The translations under genes and the position numbers were made by a program. A DNA stretch of 64,000 bases, taken from positions 687,001-751,000 of the forward strand of contig JAJOZX010000922.1 of NCBI GenBank assembly GCA_023014485.1, given 5' to 3'. This document shows positions 1 to 9,751 of this stretch, piece by piece. The notes beneath the pieces were generated by a model. The model saw nothing but the letters and a program-made list of their open reading frames with translations, did no database searches and was not told the DNA's origin. Positions within the stretch are counted from its first letter, which is position 1, and every line of letters begins with the position of its first letter. Origin of the DNA: Bathynomus jamesi. Its lineage: Eukaryota > Arthropoda > Malacostraca > Isopoda > Cirolanidae.

Positions 1-818
1 AGGTGCGGCCGAACCAGGGAATTGTACAGAGAGAGCACAATCTCCTTGTTCCGGAATCGAAATTGCCTCCTCATATAACCCAACAGCTTCTGGGCTTTCT
101 TTTCCACCTGTACGCACTGTTTGGTAAACTTAAGGTCGCTGCTAATTAGCACACTCAAGTCCTTTTCCAAATCAGTGGCCTCGATATTACTCCCCAACAT
201 GGTGTAGTCCGACTTGGGATTGGCGTAGCCAATGTACATTACCTTCCATTTACCAAAGTTAAACAGCATTTCCCATTTTTCGGACCACTCTCCTATCCTA
301 CCTAGGTCCGCACGCAGTTGCTCGATCGCTTCGGGCGTCCCAACATTGGCCCCAAGATTGGTGTCATCAGCGAATTTGGCGATCCTAGTGACGATGCCAC
401 CGTCGATATCATTTATGTAAATGATAAACAATAGTGGCCCCAAAACGGAACCCTGAGGGACTCCGCTAGTGACCGAGGCCCAACCCGAGCTAGCCCCTTT
501 AATTACAATCCTCTGCCTCCTATTCTTCAGCCATTTTCCAATCCAGATACCTACTTCCCCACCGATACCCAGCGCGCGCACTTTCGCCATTAGCCGGCGG
601 TGAGGTACCTTATCAAAGGCTTTCTCAAAGTCGAGATAAAGTATATCAATCGCCCTACTCTTATCATACTCACTCCACATGACGTGGAAATACTCGAGCA
701 AGTTGGTGAGACACGACCTATGCCGCCTAAGCCCATGTTGGGAGTCCCCAAGCAGCTTGTGTGAATCCAAATGGTCAACGATCCTATCCGCTATTACCCC
801 CTCTAATAATTTACCTAC
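1..818 (-). pseudogene. CR1-like LINE, reverse transcriptase half (3' part)
   Basis: Minus-strand translation reads as the reverse transcriptase of a CR1-clade non-LTR retrotransposon. In order it shows a block around YLDFEKAFDKVPH (near 600-640), SGVPQGSVLGPLLF (near 430-470) and the catalytic FADDTNLG (near 350-380), followed by thumb sequence running off the left window edge. The RT would copy the element's RNA at a nicked chromosomal site. The 5' half of the same element lies at 13,668-15,202; the two halves are separated by the Polinton, whose 6-bp target duplication sits exactly at the break. Seen: the motifs and the shared break. Inferred: one original LINE copy. CR1 is the best clade match by motif style only. 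Confidence 0.85.
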
Positions 819-824
819 AACCAA

Positions 825-1180
825 AGTAGTATAGCCGCAAAAGGGAGAGTGCAAGAATGTTGCAAGTTATTATGTAATGTTGCAAAGGGGTGGGGTTGTT
901 GCAAAGGGGGTTGGTTGTTGCAAAGGGGTGGGGGTGTTGCAAAAAAAAAAAGAAAAAAGAAAAAAAAGAAAAAAAAAAAAGAGTACTGGCCTTTGTTGCC
1001 AACCGGGGTTGCAAGGGGCATGCAACTTGGGGGCGAGTTCTCCCCCAAGCTATTCCCCCAAAGGACCAGAAGAAGGAGAGAAAGGAGGAGAGGTGTTCAC
1101 CTGGCAGGAGCCAAGTGCATATTAAGACTTCAGCCGAGTAGGCGTTGTTTTATAGGCTCCTAATCAGCCAGTTGGCTGTA
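825..1180 (+). repeat. Polinton left terminal inverted repeat
   Basis: Matches 13,318-13,661 in opposite orientation from AGTATAGCCGC through the segment ending TATAGGCTCCTAATCAGCC, with small indels. It contains a G-rich minisatellite (TTGCAAAGGGG units, about 875-945), a purine A/G run and a unit containing CCAACCGGGGTTGCAAGGGG. Open frames crossing it are by-products of the low-complexity tract, not genes. Confidence 0.9.
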
Positions 1181-1440
1181 AATGGCTTGAGTTGCCAGAT
1201 AGCGCCATGTATTCATTTAATTCTAATCGAAGACTGAGTTGCCAGATACCATTGTATACATTATTATAGACTCCTAATCAGCCAGTTGGCTGTAAATGGC
1301 TTGAGTTGCCAGATAGCGCCATGTATTCATTTAATTCTAATCGAAGACTGAGTTGCCAGATACCATTGTATACATTATTATAGACTCCTAATCAGCCAGT
1401 TGGCTTAGAAGGCGTAAATGTTGCCAGATACCGCAATACC
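1154..1440 (+). repeat. 114-bp tandem repeat (about 2.5 units)
   Basis: Units start near 1154, 1268 and 1381, each beginning with CTCCTAATCAGCCAGTTGGC and containing the phrase GAGTTGCCAGATA twice. Related phrases (CTATCTGGCAACTCAGCC) occur near 13,020-13,070 at the other end of the Polinton, so this is a diverged inner extension of the terminal repeats. Confidence 0.8.
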
Positions 1441-1940
1441 GTGTATATTATTATATTTCTTAAAGAATACCGGTAGTAGGTTTAGAAGGCGTAACATGAT
1501 ATAATTAAGTAAAACAACATTGCATCATTCTGTTTATTATAAATATATAGAAAATAAATATACATTTCAATTGAGGAATATGCATATAACAGTACAGGAA
1601 ATATATACACACAATTATGGAGATATATAAAATAAATATACATTTCAAATAGAAATAAATATACATTTCAATAGAAATATGCATATAATCGTACAGGGGA
1701 AATATCACGCAAAATATATATAAATACAATTCAATAGAAATATGTACATAATCGTACAGGAGAAATATCAAGCAAAATATATATAAATACATTTCACTTT
1801 TTTTTCAAAATACTAAACTCGGTCTTAATCGAGTATATAAAATAAATATACATTTCAAATAGAAATAAATATACATTTCAATAGAAATATGCATATAATC
1901 GTACAGGGGAAATATCACGCAAAATATATATAAATACATT
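1441..1940. repeat. AT-rich tandem region at the Polinton left flank
   Basis: No gene seen. About 100 bp (1631-1729) is repeated at 1842-1937, with shared phrases such as ATACATTTCAATAGAAATA and TCGTACAGGGGAAATATC. The duplication also carries a second copy (about 1800-1835) of the last codons of the gene ending at 1941. Confidence 0.75.
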
Positions 1941-2285
1941 TCACTTTTTTTTCAAAATACTAAACTCGGTCTTAATCGAGTTTACAATTACATCATTATT
2001 GCTCTGCATTACGCAGTATATGCGGCCTAATAATATTTCACCGCTTAAAGTATAGGGAAACCTGTATTCGATATGAAGGGCTTTCATATCGTTCAGTACT
2101 ATTTTTGTTCCCACTTTACAACCGGTTGGTAAGTCATCTTTAAATACGTCTAGAATACAATCAAAAGCACGCACAAAGAGTTCATCGTTAGCTACATTAT
2201 TAAACACAAGTTTATAAACACGCTTTTCCAATCGAGGGTTTATTTCTACCGACTCGAGCTTTTCAATCGTGAACTCACTCAACAT
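1941..2285 (-). CDS. Unrecognised Polinton gene A (114 aa)
   Basis: An intact small frame with a plausible AUG, in the minus-strand cluster shared with the polymerase. I do not recognise the product. It has no signal peptide, membrane segment or cysteine motif and ends in a lysine-rich tail. Its start overlaps the stop of the upstream 248-codon gene by 11 bp, which suggests co-expression or compact viral packing. Its last codons are duplicated in the repeat to its left. Codon use and lack of stops, compared with the broken neighbours, argue that it is real. It could be a Polinton accessory protein; function unknown. Confidence 0.55.
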   Translation of the reverse strand: MLSEFTIEKLESVEINPRLEKRVYKLVFNNVANDELFVRAFDCILDVFKDDLPTGCKVGTKIVLNDMKALHIEYRFPYTLSGEILLGRIYCVMQSNNDVIVNSIKTEFSILKKK

Positions 2286-3021
2286 AGCGGCAATTGAAAT
2301 AATCTTCTAAATCGTTACGACAACTGCGCGTTATATAAAGAAATAGTTCTTCAGGGTGAACGGTGTAGGTGAGCTCAGCCTTGTACCGATCAATTGCTTT
2401 GTACCAAAGTTCATGGTATTTCAAAGAGTCTAAACTTTTTAAATAAACGTCCAGCTCTAGACCATTCTCACCAGCCCTACACTCGGTAAACCCATCGAGC
2501 AGAGCGGTGTAGGCGTATTCAAGTACTGTATCAAAATAAAGCATATCCGTAACACGCGCGTCTAATATAGGTTTCAGCTTACGGAATCCGACGATTTCAA
2601 ACATTCTGTCGAGGATGAAACGGTTTCGCGTAGGAACAAGAGCGTTATTATCAGAAGCATTCTTCCACATCAGCCGTATATCAATGCACGGCCGATCGTT
2701 ATTTATACACAACGTACATACAACGGCGTATGAGGGTGCGTCACTAATCTGCTCTCTTCTTGTACCTACGTTAGCAGGTATTTTATAACGATCTTCACTC
2801 CACTTCTCAACTATCACGAAGATTCTATTCATCTCCTCGATACTTAAATAAACCCGTTTGTTTGTCGGTCTACATTCCGTTTCCAGTACATAGCTAATGG
2901 TACCGGAATTACGCCTGAACACGCGCAACGATTTCGTCACGGACACATCGTACGAGGCGTTGAGAATGCTGCTCAAAGGAAGTTCCATCGTATTCGAGGA
3001 GCGCACGTCCACTCGGTTCAA
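2275..3021 (-). CDS. Unrecognised Polinton gene B (248 aa)
   Basis: A long, complete minus-strand frame inside the Polinton with normal amino-acid composition and a 248-aa product matching no family I know. No transmembrane helix, nucleotide-binding loop (no GxxGxGK) or catalytic signature is visible, so it is not the missing packaging ATPase. The middle is mixed charged/hydrophobic as in a globular protein, with scattered cysteines and no metal-binding spacing. It is followed with an 11-bp overlap by gene A and preceded by gene C, all in the polymerase orientation, where Polintons often keep poorly conserved early genes. That role is inferred from position only. Confidence 0.6.
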   Translation of the reverse strand: MNRVDVRSSNTMELPLSSILNASYDVSVTKSLRVFRRNSGTISYVLETECRPTNKRVYLSIEEMNRIFVIVEKWSEDRYKIPANVGTRREQISDAPSYAVVCTLCINNDRPCIDIRLMWKNASDNNALVPTRNRFILDRMFEIVGFRKLKPILDARVTDMLYFDTVLEYAYTALLDGFTECRAGENGLELDVYLKSLDSLKYHELWYKAIDRYKAELTYTVHPEELFLYITRSCRNDLEDYFNCRYVE

Positions 3022-3216
3022 GCTCTGAGATAACTATGAGCCGTGTGAGGCACGCAGGTAGGTAGGAATGGTTCGACGGGCGGCTGACTCGATGATACGT
3101 GAATGGGCTTGTTCGTATGACCGCGAGTCGAATTGCTGTACATATTTCGGTACAAGAATTAATTTCATCACTACCAGCCTACGCACCAGACATTTTGGAT
3201 AAGAACTAGGAACATT

Positions 3217-3753
3217 TTATGTTTTACTAAACATCTCCACACTCCGGCGCACTATTTGAGAGGAACATATGTTCATATTTTCCTTTCTGCCCATCAAACG
3301 ATACTCGTCTCTAAACTCTGTTAAAAATTCACGCAGGGCACTAGCCACAACCTCACTACGAACCTCATCATGATATACGTTAATATAGTGATAAAAATAC
3401 TTAAGATTGTCCATGATCACGAGATTCACATTTTCAGTCGTAGGGTATGAGTAATCGACATGGTGTAGCATGACGTAATACCGCTTGTCACACCACCCAT
3501 CAGCAAGACTCATTATCCATACCTGCTGCTTCTCTTCTGCACGCGTTGTTTCTTTTACTTCACGGTGTATGTGAGACTTTATAAAGTTTAGCTCTGCAGT
3601 ATACTTCAGCACATCGTCTGTGCAACGAAAGCCTTCAACGGTCTCACCAGAACATCCGTAGAGTATTTGTACATCTTGGAACTTCGCACAATCCAATGTG
3701 TTTTTAAAAGAGGCATAGGAGGGGAATAGGAAGTTTTTCGGTATCCACCACAT
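3217..3753 (-). CDS. Unrecognised Polinton gene C (178 aa)
   Basis: An intact minus-strand frame starting MWWIPKNF, between gene B and the polymerase remnant. The product is rich in aromatic residues and histidine, with no membrane segment and no motif I can assign. The 195-bp gap to gene B holds no clear gene. As with genes A and B, frame integrity and strand grouping support a real gene of the element, while function is unknown. An overlapping shorter frame (3606-3794) is a shadow. Confidence 0.55.
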   Translation of the reverse strand: MWWIPKNFLFPSYASFKNTLDCAKFQDVQILYGCSGETVEGFRCTDDVLKYTAELNFIKSHIHREVKETTRAEEKQQVWIMSLADGWCDKRYYVMLHHVDYSYPTTENVNLVIMDNLKYFYHYINVYHDEVRSEVVASALREFLTEFRDEYRLMGRKENMNICSSQIVRRSVEMFSKT

Positions 3754-3789
3754 CCTGGCACTTTACTGAATACCATTTCGTAAACGTTG

Positions 3790-3942
3790 TGCAAGCAATA
3801 TTAAAGGTAGCCATTTGAATACACGTCTGATCTGAATACACGTCTGATCTCTCGGGCTTACTGCGGTCGACTGACCACGCAGGGACTCCCAGATAGTAGC
3901 ATGACTCACGGTCTTACAGTGGGCGGAGCTTAGAACTTTCAC

Positions 3943-3975
<33 letters not shown>

Positions 3976-4235
3976 GGAGAAAGTGAAACGCTATTTGAAA
4001 CATGATTTATTTAACAAACGAGATATTCAAGTTATATATATTTACAAATACGATTTAATAAACGAGATATTCAAGTTATATATATATATATATAAACATA
4101 CGTGTAATAAATCAATTTTACAAATACGATTTAATGAACGAGATATTCAAGTTATATATATATATATTTACAAATACGTGTAATAAATCAATAGATACGA
4201 TTATATACAAGACGTGTGAGTTAACAATAGAAGCA
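3790..4235. repeat. Low-complexity spacer with (CA)n and a roughly 60-bp tandem repeat
   Basis: Holds a direct repeat of TGAATACACGTCTGATC (3828-3850), a (CA)n run at 3946-3973, and three copies of a unit containing ACGAGATATTCAAGTTATA (about 4018-4165) between TA-rich stretches. No gene seen. Confidence 0.8.
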
Positions 4236-4844
4236 TCATTGGTATCCAAAGGGTACGGTATCATAGGTACCAGGTAACTGGTAACGTTTCCTATAGGTGT
4301 TACGGCACACCTTCGTACCCCTAAGTTCCTTCACGCCCCCCAGCTTCTGCGCCCGAAAATTGTGGGTGCCTACAATTAGTTGGGGAGGTTGTTCATCGTC
4401 CAAACATACTAGATCCTTCAACGACTCAAAGTTAACAACCTCCCGATTCGCATGGTTGAGCGTAATACCCTTTGCCTTCACGATATATTTCATTTCCTCC
4501 CCCACCCTGACCCGTACCCCATAAGTCTTAGGTCCTGTTGAGGCAAAAGAGTCGGCGTATGCGTTGTCCCCATACTCATCCTTGATCTCATCAGTGAGCT
4601 CGCCGAGGAACTCCCCAATAGTGGGCATGTATTCACCCTCCCTCTCTGTGAATATCACGCTATCTGTATCGGCATACAATACTCTCCGCCCAAGAGAATG
4701 CAATAGACCCCAAAGTTTTATACGGGCGTAGGCTGTTGTGAAGCTGGCCACAGGTATGTTTGTAACCCTTGAGGTATCTGTGGCAAATTCAGACAGGAGG
4801 GTCATTTCTCCCCATCTTATTTTCAGTTTTGGGTCCTCTACTGA
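4236..4844 (-). pseudogene. polB: Protein-primed family B DNA polymerase, C-terminal remnant
   Basis: The minus-strand product carries polymerase motif C, YADTDSVIF (residues 44-52 from the first Met), with the two metal-binding aspartates D46 and D48. Upstream the frame stays open for about 13 codons (to around 4844) before a stop. A full Polinton polymerase has roughly 1,000 or more residues with an exonuclease domain and motifs A and B; only the palm end and thumb (about 200 aa) survive. Sequence immediately 5' (beyond 4858) encodes an unrelated plus-strand gene, so most of the polymerase was deleted. In intact relatives this enzyme copies the linear element from a terminal protein. Confidence 0.85.
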
Positions 4845-4857
4845 CTAGATTAATATA

Positions 4858-5490
4858 ATGAAGAAAGTGGTAGTGATTCCCCACGAGGTGTACGCTTCAC
4901 TGCAAAGGAATCCAGACACGTATCTAGATCCCCGTAAATGCAGACTTAAAAGAATGGAAAGCGAATTGTTAGCCCTATTAAACAGTGAAAAAACACCTGA
5001 TGAGAAAAGAATGGCGACATAGGATCTGAGCACGACGATACAGCTGACGAACCAAAAAGATTAGCCACACAACATATCGAACATGTATTAAAAAATACCC
5101 TCCCACTTACATTGAGGAGTAAAGGCTTAAGTCTTTATAATCTATTGAATGAGGATCCCGCCATACAATGGACCGATACAGGGGAGATCATTGTGGAAGG
5201 ATCAAAGGTACAGGGATCGAATATCGTACATTGTCCATGATCTGGTGAGAAAGTGGGATAGGCCATCACCATCAGGATGGAAGCATATTAAAGCAAGACT
5301 ACAACAAATAAATGTCCCTAAAACGTTGATAGGAAATCTGAACAGGTTAAAAGACTTGGAACATGCAACGCCTGTGACACAATTGAAGGCGCCGTCACCC
5401 CCGGCGGTAACACCTTTGAAGAGGAGCAAGAAGAGGTTAAACCAGCCCTACCCACGTGCCTCTAAAATACGCAAATGGCTAACGTATTAA
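4858..5490 (+). pseudogene. Conserved Polinton gene next to integrase, broken
   Basis: Begins ATG with a product starting MKKVVVIPHEVYASL. The frame meets a stop at about 5020, reopens, then shifts frame near 5220 into the 5149-5490 frame, which ends in a basic C-terminus. Middle segments around RSKGLSLYNLLNEDPAIQW and the later VHDLVRKW...SGWKHI resemble an uncharacterised protein often found beside the integrase in animal Polintons, including a GS-N-IV...GW-like pattern; that comparison is from memory. It ends 16 bp inside the integrase start. Function unknown. Confidence 0.6.
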
Positions 5491-6529
5491 CTAAACGCTA
5501 TTATGACATTTCTACCCCATCCTCTTACGGCGGCGTAGATAGACTGTACAGAAGTGTTTACGGAGTAGGAAAAAAAGATGTTGAAAGATTTTTGAGGGAG
5601 AAGGACGCTTATACGCTTCATAAGCCTGTGAGAAAAAGGTTTAAAACAGCCAAGACAACGGCTTCCTCGATTGATTCTATTTGGCAAGCAGATTTAACAG
5701 ACATGCAAAGATATTCTGTGTATAACGATGGTTACCGCTACATTCTATTCATAATAGACGTATTCTCTAGATATCTGTGGCTAGTTCCTCTGAAAAATAA
5801 ATCACCTGAAACAGTTGCTAAAGCCACCAAAACGCTAATGTTAAAAGAAAACTGGGTTCCTGGCTATTTTTGTACGGATATGGGGAAGGAATTTATAGGC
5901 CGTGCTTTTCAGAACATGTTGACAGAGTTTAATATCAGCTATTACACAACCAATTCTATACATAAGGCTTCTTTAGCTGGAGAGTTCAGCGCACCATAAA
6001 GGAACGCATGCACCGTTATTTTGCACATAAAAACACATACAGATTTCTAGACATTCTGGAATCATTGGCATCATCCTACAACCGCTCACACCATCGCACG
6101 ATTGGGACAACACCTAACGAAGTTTTAGAAAGAGGTACGCTCCCGAGAAGAGATGGATCACCACCACACACCACACACTGCGCGCTTCAAAATCAATGAT
6201 TATGTAAGGCTGTCGCGTTCGGGGAATAAATTCGCAAAGGGTTTTGAGCAAGGATGGACACGCGAGATTTTTAAAGTTAGGGCTGTGAGACCTAAAGGTG
6301 AGATAATGATGTATTACATTGAAGATTTGAATGGGGAAGAAATCTCAGGAGGCTTTTACCGCGAGGAATTGCAGAAAGTTGCGTTTTAGAAAAAAATGTG
6401 TTTAAAATTGAGAAAATTTTAGGAAGCAAAGGTTCAGGAAGGAGAAAAATGTACCTGGTGAAATGGCTAGGGTACCCAGAAAGCTTCAACACCTATATAA
6501 AAGCTGATGCAATAATGAAGCTTAAATAG
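5475..6529 (+). pseudogene. int: Polinton retroviral-type integrase with chromodomain, frameshifted
   Basis: The N-terminal 174-codon frame has the rve core: first Asp in WQADLTDM (residue 73) and second Asp in CTDMGKEF (residue 135). A 1-bp deletion near 5980 falls on the codon for the third catalytic residue (Glu), and the frame then continues at 6008-6199. After another shift a frame at about 6153-6389 follows, and a third shift leads into a chromodomain (about 6390-6529, YLVKWLGYPES). In living elements the enzyme joins element ends to target DNA and makes the 6-bp duplication; the chromodomain probably steers it to chromatin. At least three frame changes make this copy dead. Confidence 0.9.
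6494..6503 (+). promoter_or_regulatory. TATA box of the penton-like gene
   Basis: TATATAAAAG lies 35-44 bp before the ATG at 6538, inside the tail of the integrase gene. Sequence and spacing fit a core promoter with a very short 5' leader. No experimental support. Confidence 0.5.
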
Positions 6530-6537
6530 TCTGCAAC

Positions 6538-7323
6538 ATGGCTCTTAACCATTTCTACGTCACACTCCCGTCCTCCTCGTCCCTGTCTGTACACCCTAAC
6601 AACACACTAGCCAACTTTGTAACAGAACTCCATGGGCACATTGAATTGGGTCGTGATTCGTATGAGGTGGGGATATGCGAAGTTCAGCTGGACACCGTCT
6701 TTTTAAATATTGAACATAAAGAAACCGTTTTTACGATTCTTAGAGACATTGACGAGTGTGAAAAAGCTGGGGTAGCTATGGATGAAACTATGCGCATCGC
6801 TCGGACTAAGATTGCACGGTATTACAGTACAGAAGTAAGACTAGGGCCGGGTCAATATGGTTCGGCCGAGGATGTTGTGAGAGGCTTAAACGTAAGTTTA
6901 AGAAACTCAAACCTTACGAATGATTTAGTATACGAAGTCGTAAACAACCCTACACATACACTAATCCTAAAATCAAAGACTAACAAACGTATTAAAGACC
7001 ATAGAAAGTTCCAAATTCTAGCCAATGGCCGCTATAGCGCAGTCTTCCAAAGAGACACATTTCACGAGACACAGCATGACTTGTCCAGATTAATGTATCA
7101 ATTGAAGATGGAGAAATTGGCTGAAAGGTCCCCAGACATGTACTATATTTACAGTAATATAGTGGAGCACCAGTTTGTTGGAGATACCCAGGCACGCCTG
7201 CTGCGTATTGCTCACATCCCCAACCATAGAGGAAGGAGTTTGAGTATTACATATGACAGACCCCATTATGTGAATGTCGCAACTAATTTAATAACCAATA
7301 TCAATATATATAAGAACGATTGA
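6538..7323 (+). CDS. Putative Polinton minor capsid (penton) protein
   Basis: An intact 261-codon frame opening the structural block. The N-terminus (MALNHFYVTLPSSSS... then NTLANFVTEL...YEVGICEVQL) is the pattern of a conserved protein that precedes the core-like and major capsid genes in many animal Polintons. Beta-rich composition and position suggest the single-jelly-roll penton, but I cannot model the fold. It is followed 69 bp later by the core-like gene and preceded by a TATA box. Assignment to this family is fairly firm; the penton role is inference. Alternative: another virion protein. Confidence 0.6.
   Translation: MALNHFYVTLPSSSSLSVHPNNTLANFVTELHGHIELGRDSYEVGICEVQLDTVFLNIEHKETVFTILRDIDECEKAGVAMDETMRIARTKIARYYSTEVRLGPGQYGSAEDVVRGLNVSLRNSNLTNDLVYEVVNNPTHTLILKSKTNKRIKDHRKFQILANGRYSAVFQRDTFHETQHDLSRLMYQLKMEKLAERSPDMYYIYSNIVEHQFVGDTQARLLRIAHIPNHRGRSLSITYDRPHYVNVATNLITNINIYKND
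7305..7314 (+). promoter_or_regulatory. TATA-like motif before the core-like gene
   Basis: TATATATAAG overlaps the end of the penton-like gene, about 80 bp before the ATG at 7393. A third weaker copy (TATAAG, 7771-7776) precedes the capsid gene, suggesting separate late promoters. AT-richness makes chance matches possible. Confidence 0.35.
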
Positions 7324-7392
7324 GGGTGAAAACTTCCCATTCGGTAACGGGAGCTTAACAGTGAAGCTACACTTTCGACGCACTGAGTTATA

Positions 7393-7770
7393 ATGGATAG
7401 AAAGCCTTTCACCGTCTATCGAGGGATGCGATACCAGCGCGGTAGTGGACTTGGGTCCATTTTTTCATCCATACTACGTACGGCTGTTCCTTTGCTGAAG
7501 AGGGGTGCCAGATACCTTGGAAGGAAAGCGCTACAATCAGGCCTTAACACTGCAGAAGACATATTGGCCGGGGCTAAACCTAAAGCTCTAAAAAAACATT
7601 TAAAGCGTACACGGGACGAAATCATCAAAGATGCAAAGAGAAAAATGCGTGGTGGCGGGAAGAAGCGGGCTGCCCGGAAGAAGGGGTCACGTGGTATTAA
7701 ACGTAAAAGGCTATCAAAAAAGAAGTGCTGTAAGCGAATGAAACCTATGGTTGACCACTTTTTTGACTGA
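7393..7770 (+). CDS. Basic core-like / PX-type Polinton protein
   Basis: A 125-aa protein in two parts. The N-terminal half has a Gly-rich start (about residues 17-21) and a probable amphipathic helix (about 22-50). The C-terminal half (about 70-115) is extremely Lys/Arg-rich with GGGKKRAARKK-like runs. This matches the PX-like proteins of Polintons and adintoviruses, which resemble adenovirus small core/membrane-active proteins that bind DNA in the virion. The frame is intact and lies between the penton-like and major capsid genes, the usual place. The general class is confident; exact role (DNA condensation versus membrane disruption) is not shown. Confidence 0.65.
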   Translation: MDRKPFTVYRGMRYQRGSGLGSIFSSILRTAVPLLKRGARYLGRKALQSGLNTAEDILAGAKPKALKKHLKRTRDEIIKDAKRKMRGGGKKRAARKKGSRGIKRKRLSKKKCCKRMKPMVDHFFD

Positions 7771-7843
7771 TATAAGCTAAGGACATTGATCTCATGAATC
7801 ATAGTTTGTTTACCACTTGTCGAGAGAGGAGTCACTGTTTCGC

Positions 7844-9142
7844 CATGGCACGCTTCATCCACCCATGTAGTTCACAATGCTGTAAATCGGAGCTGTCCCT
7901 TTTTGAGCTACCTCCAACCCGAGTTTCTATTGAGCACAGTGACTTTATTACAATTAACCCTTTAAACACAATTAGTTCCCCGAGTGCACCTATAGAATTC
8001 GTGATACCCAGCTCAGGCCCTTACTTTTTTGATCCAAGCTGTGTGCACATGTACGCTAAGCTACGTATAGCCCATTCTGATGGAACGGTCTGCGATGACA
8101 AATATGCTGTATACCCTGAAACAAACTTTCTGCACTCCATATTCAACCAGTGTGACGTATATTTAAATCAGACCAACATATCGGCAGGCACGGGGTACTA
8201 TCATCTACGAGCCTATCTGGAAAATGTCCTCAACTTTTCCAAAGAAGCGAAGGCTACCTTTTTAAGTGCGGAGGGATATTATCAAACTAAAGATGAAAAT
8301 AGTATAAAGGACAAATTTAAAAATTCTAAAAAGAAAATATACGAGTGTTTTGGACGGTTGCACACAGATTTCACTTTCCAGGAGAAGTTGCTTGTGAACG
8401 GGGTGGATATGAAAATAAAGCTCACCCGCACGAGTCCTGAGATCTGCTTAAATTTCTGCGGATCAAGAAGAGGGTGCAAAGCCCGTTGTGGTTCACATTA
8501 TGGACACATACCTCCGCGTACGGCGAGTGAAATTAAGTTCACCAAAACAACTAGAAATTGAGAAAAATTTACTAAACGCTACAGTGAAATATCCTATTAA
8601 CAGAGTGCAGATCAAACTATATACGGTTCCTGCAGGGTTGGCATCGAAGCAGATAGAAAACATTGCCCTGGGAAATCTTCCTAAAAGGATATTAATCGGC
8701 ATGCAGGACCACGCTTCGGTGAATGGAAAATATAAAAAGAGTGCCTTTAAATTCGAGAATTTCGGACTTAAAAATATAACTATACGTTAATGGCACTGCT
8801 TTGGGTGGAACAATGGGTACGGACTATTCATCAGACGCTGTGTTACCGCTTTGTGCCAGAGCCTATAGTAATCTGACCCATATTGCAGGTGATTGTGATG
8901 AGCTTGGTGATGGGGTAACGCAGGAAGAATTCATTGATCAATTTAACCTTTATCCGTTTGACATTACACCTGACTTATCTGCTAGCGTAAATACCCATTT
9001 AACCCCACAGCAGAGCGGAAACATCTCAGTGCGGCTGGAATTCGCCAAGCCTATAGACGCTCCTATTAGTGTACTAGTATATCTCGAATCGCAAGCCCTA
9101 ATAGAAGTAGATAGATTTAGGAGCGTTATCACTGACTTTTAA
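7844..9142 (+). pseudogene. Polinton major capsid protein (F54H12.2-like), frameshifted
   Basis: Three consecutive plus-strand frames read as one protein of about 430 aa: 7844 to about 8460, 8488-8790 and 8801-9142. The start is taken at 7844 (MARFIHPCSS) because relatives begin this way; an in-frame ATG at 7794 is less likely. Family phrases include CKSELSLFELPPT, PIEFVIP, YPINRVQIK, LYPFDITPDLS and a C-terminus near EVDRFRSVITDF. Known family: the double-jelly-roll hexon-type capsid protein of Polintons, also annotated from nematodes as F54H12.2-like. Two frameshifts with a small loss near 8460-8490 and 8790-8800 inactivate it. The protease gene begins one base after its stop codon. Confidence 0.8.
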
Positions 9143-9143
9143 A

Positions 9144-9527
9144 ATGGATGCTAATACACTTCAGAAAGTAATGGAGCGAGTCACACGTTCCAAATTTATC
9201 GGCGTGTTTGCGAAGAATGAAACATTGAGTTTGCCAAGTACGCGAGAATGCGGTAGTCTTATTGTGAACACAGACATCATCGGTAATGAAGGGATTCACT
9301 GGATCGCTGTCTATTTTAAAAATAGACAGCGCCTGTACTATTTTGATTCACTCGGTACTCAACCCTGGAGTGACCCTATTATTGTAAAATTTCTCGCTCA
9401 GTTACATATTCCCGAAGTTGTATGGACCCCATTTCGCATGCAAGGATATTTTACTAATGTTTGCGGAATGTACTGCGTCTCATTTCTCATGCATATGTCA
9501 AATGATAAAGAATTTATAAATTTTTAA
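9144..9527 (+). CDS. Adenain-type cysteine protease, probably C-terminally shortened
   Basis: A 127-aa product with the adenovirus-protease order of catalytic residues: His52 (IHWIAVYF), Asp68 (YYFDSLG), Gln100 (RMQGYF) and Cys107 (NVCGMYC). In relatives this Ulp1-like enzyme cleaves capsid precursors during virion maturation. It starts one base after the capsid stop, consistent with linked expression. The end is oddly abrupt (DKEFINF then an AT-rich run) and the protein is shorter than adenovirus protease (about 200 aa), so the C-terminus may be lost by frameshift, although all catalytic residues remain. Confidence 0.85.
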   Translation: MDANTLQKVMERVTRSKFIGVFAKNETLSLPSTRECGSLIVNTDIIGNEGIHWIAVYFKNRQRLYYFDSLGTQPWSDPIIVKFLAQLHIPEVVWTPFRMQGYFTNVCGMYCVSFLMHMSNDKEFINF

Positions 9528-9751
9528 AATTTATTTGACCCGTGTCACACTCGCCGAAACGATGAAATGGTATGCAGACAGATAAAAAACCGTTTTCCAA
9601 TTGTACGTACTCGTTGTATATTATAATGTTTTTGTTCGTATATTTGTAACGATATATTCTGTAGTTGTTTATTATACTGATTTCTTTCATTTAATAAATT
9701 TATGAAAATATATTGTGTCTTCTTATCCCAAAAAGATCGAAAAACACTTAC
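9528..9751. other. AT-rich spacer after the protease
   Basis: No supported gene. A minus-strand frame (9545-9769) begins inside the last exon of the duplicated small gene and runs into its presumed intron or 3' flank. Its Asn/Gln-rich sequence resembles translated AT-rich DNA, though it could include a terminal exon that I cannot place. Confidence 0.4.

Noticed and set aside
849..1163. Several 80-100 codon frames in both Polinton ends
   Set aside because: They come from the low-complexity GGGG/AAAA tract in the TIR, overlap in three frames and both strands, and recur in the inverted copy at 13,328-13,633.
3763..3972. 69-codon minus-strand frame beginning MCVCVCVCV
   Set aside because: Translation of a (CA)n microsatellite.
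7416..7862. 148-codon minus-strand frame across the core-like gene
   Set aside because: Antisense shadow of the Lys/Arg-rich gene; the plus-strand frame has family features.
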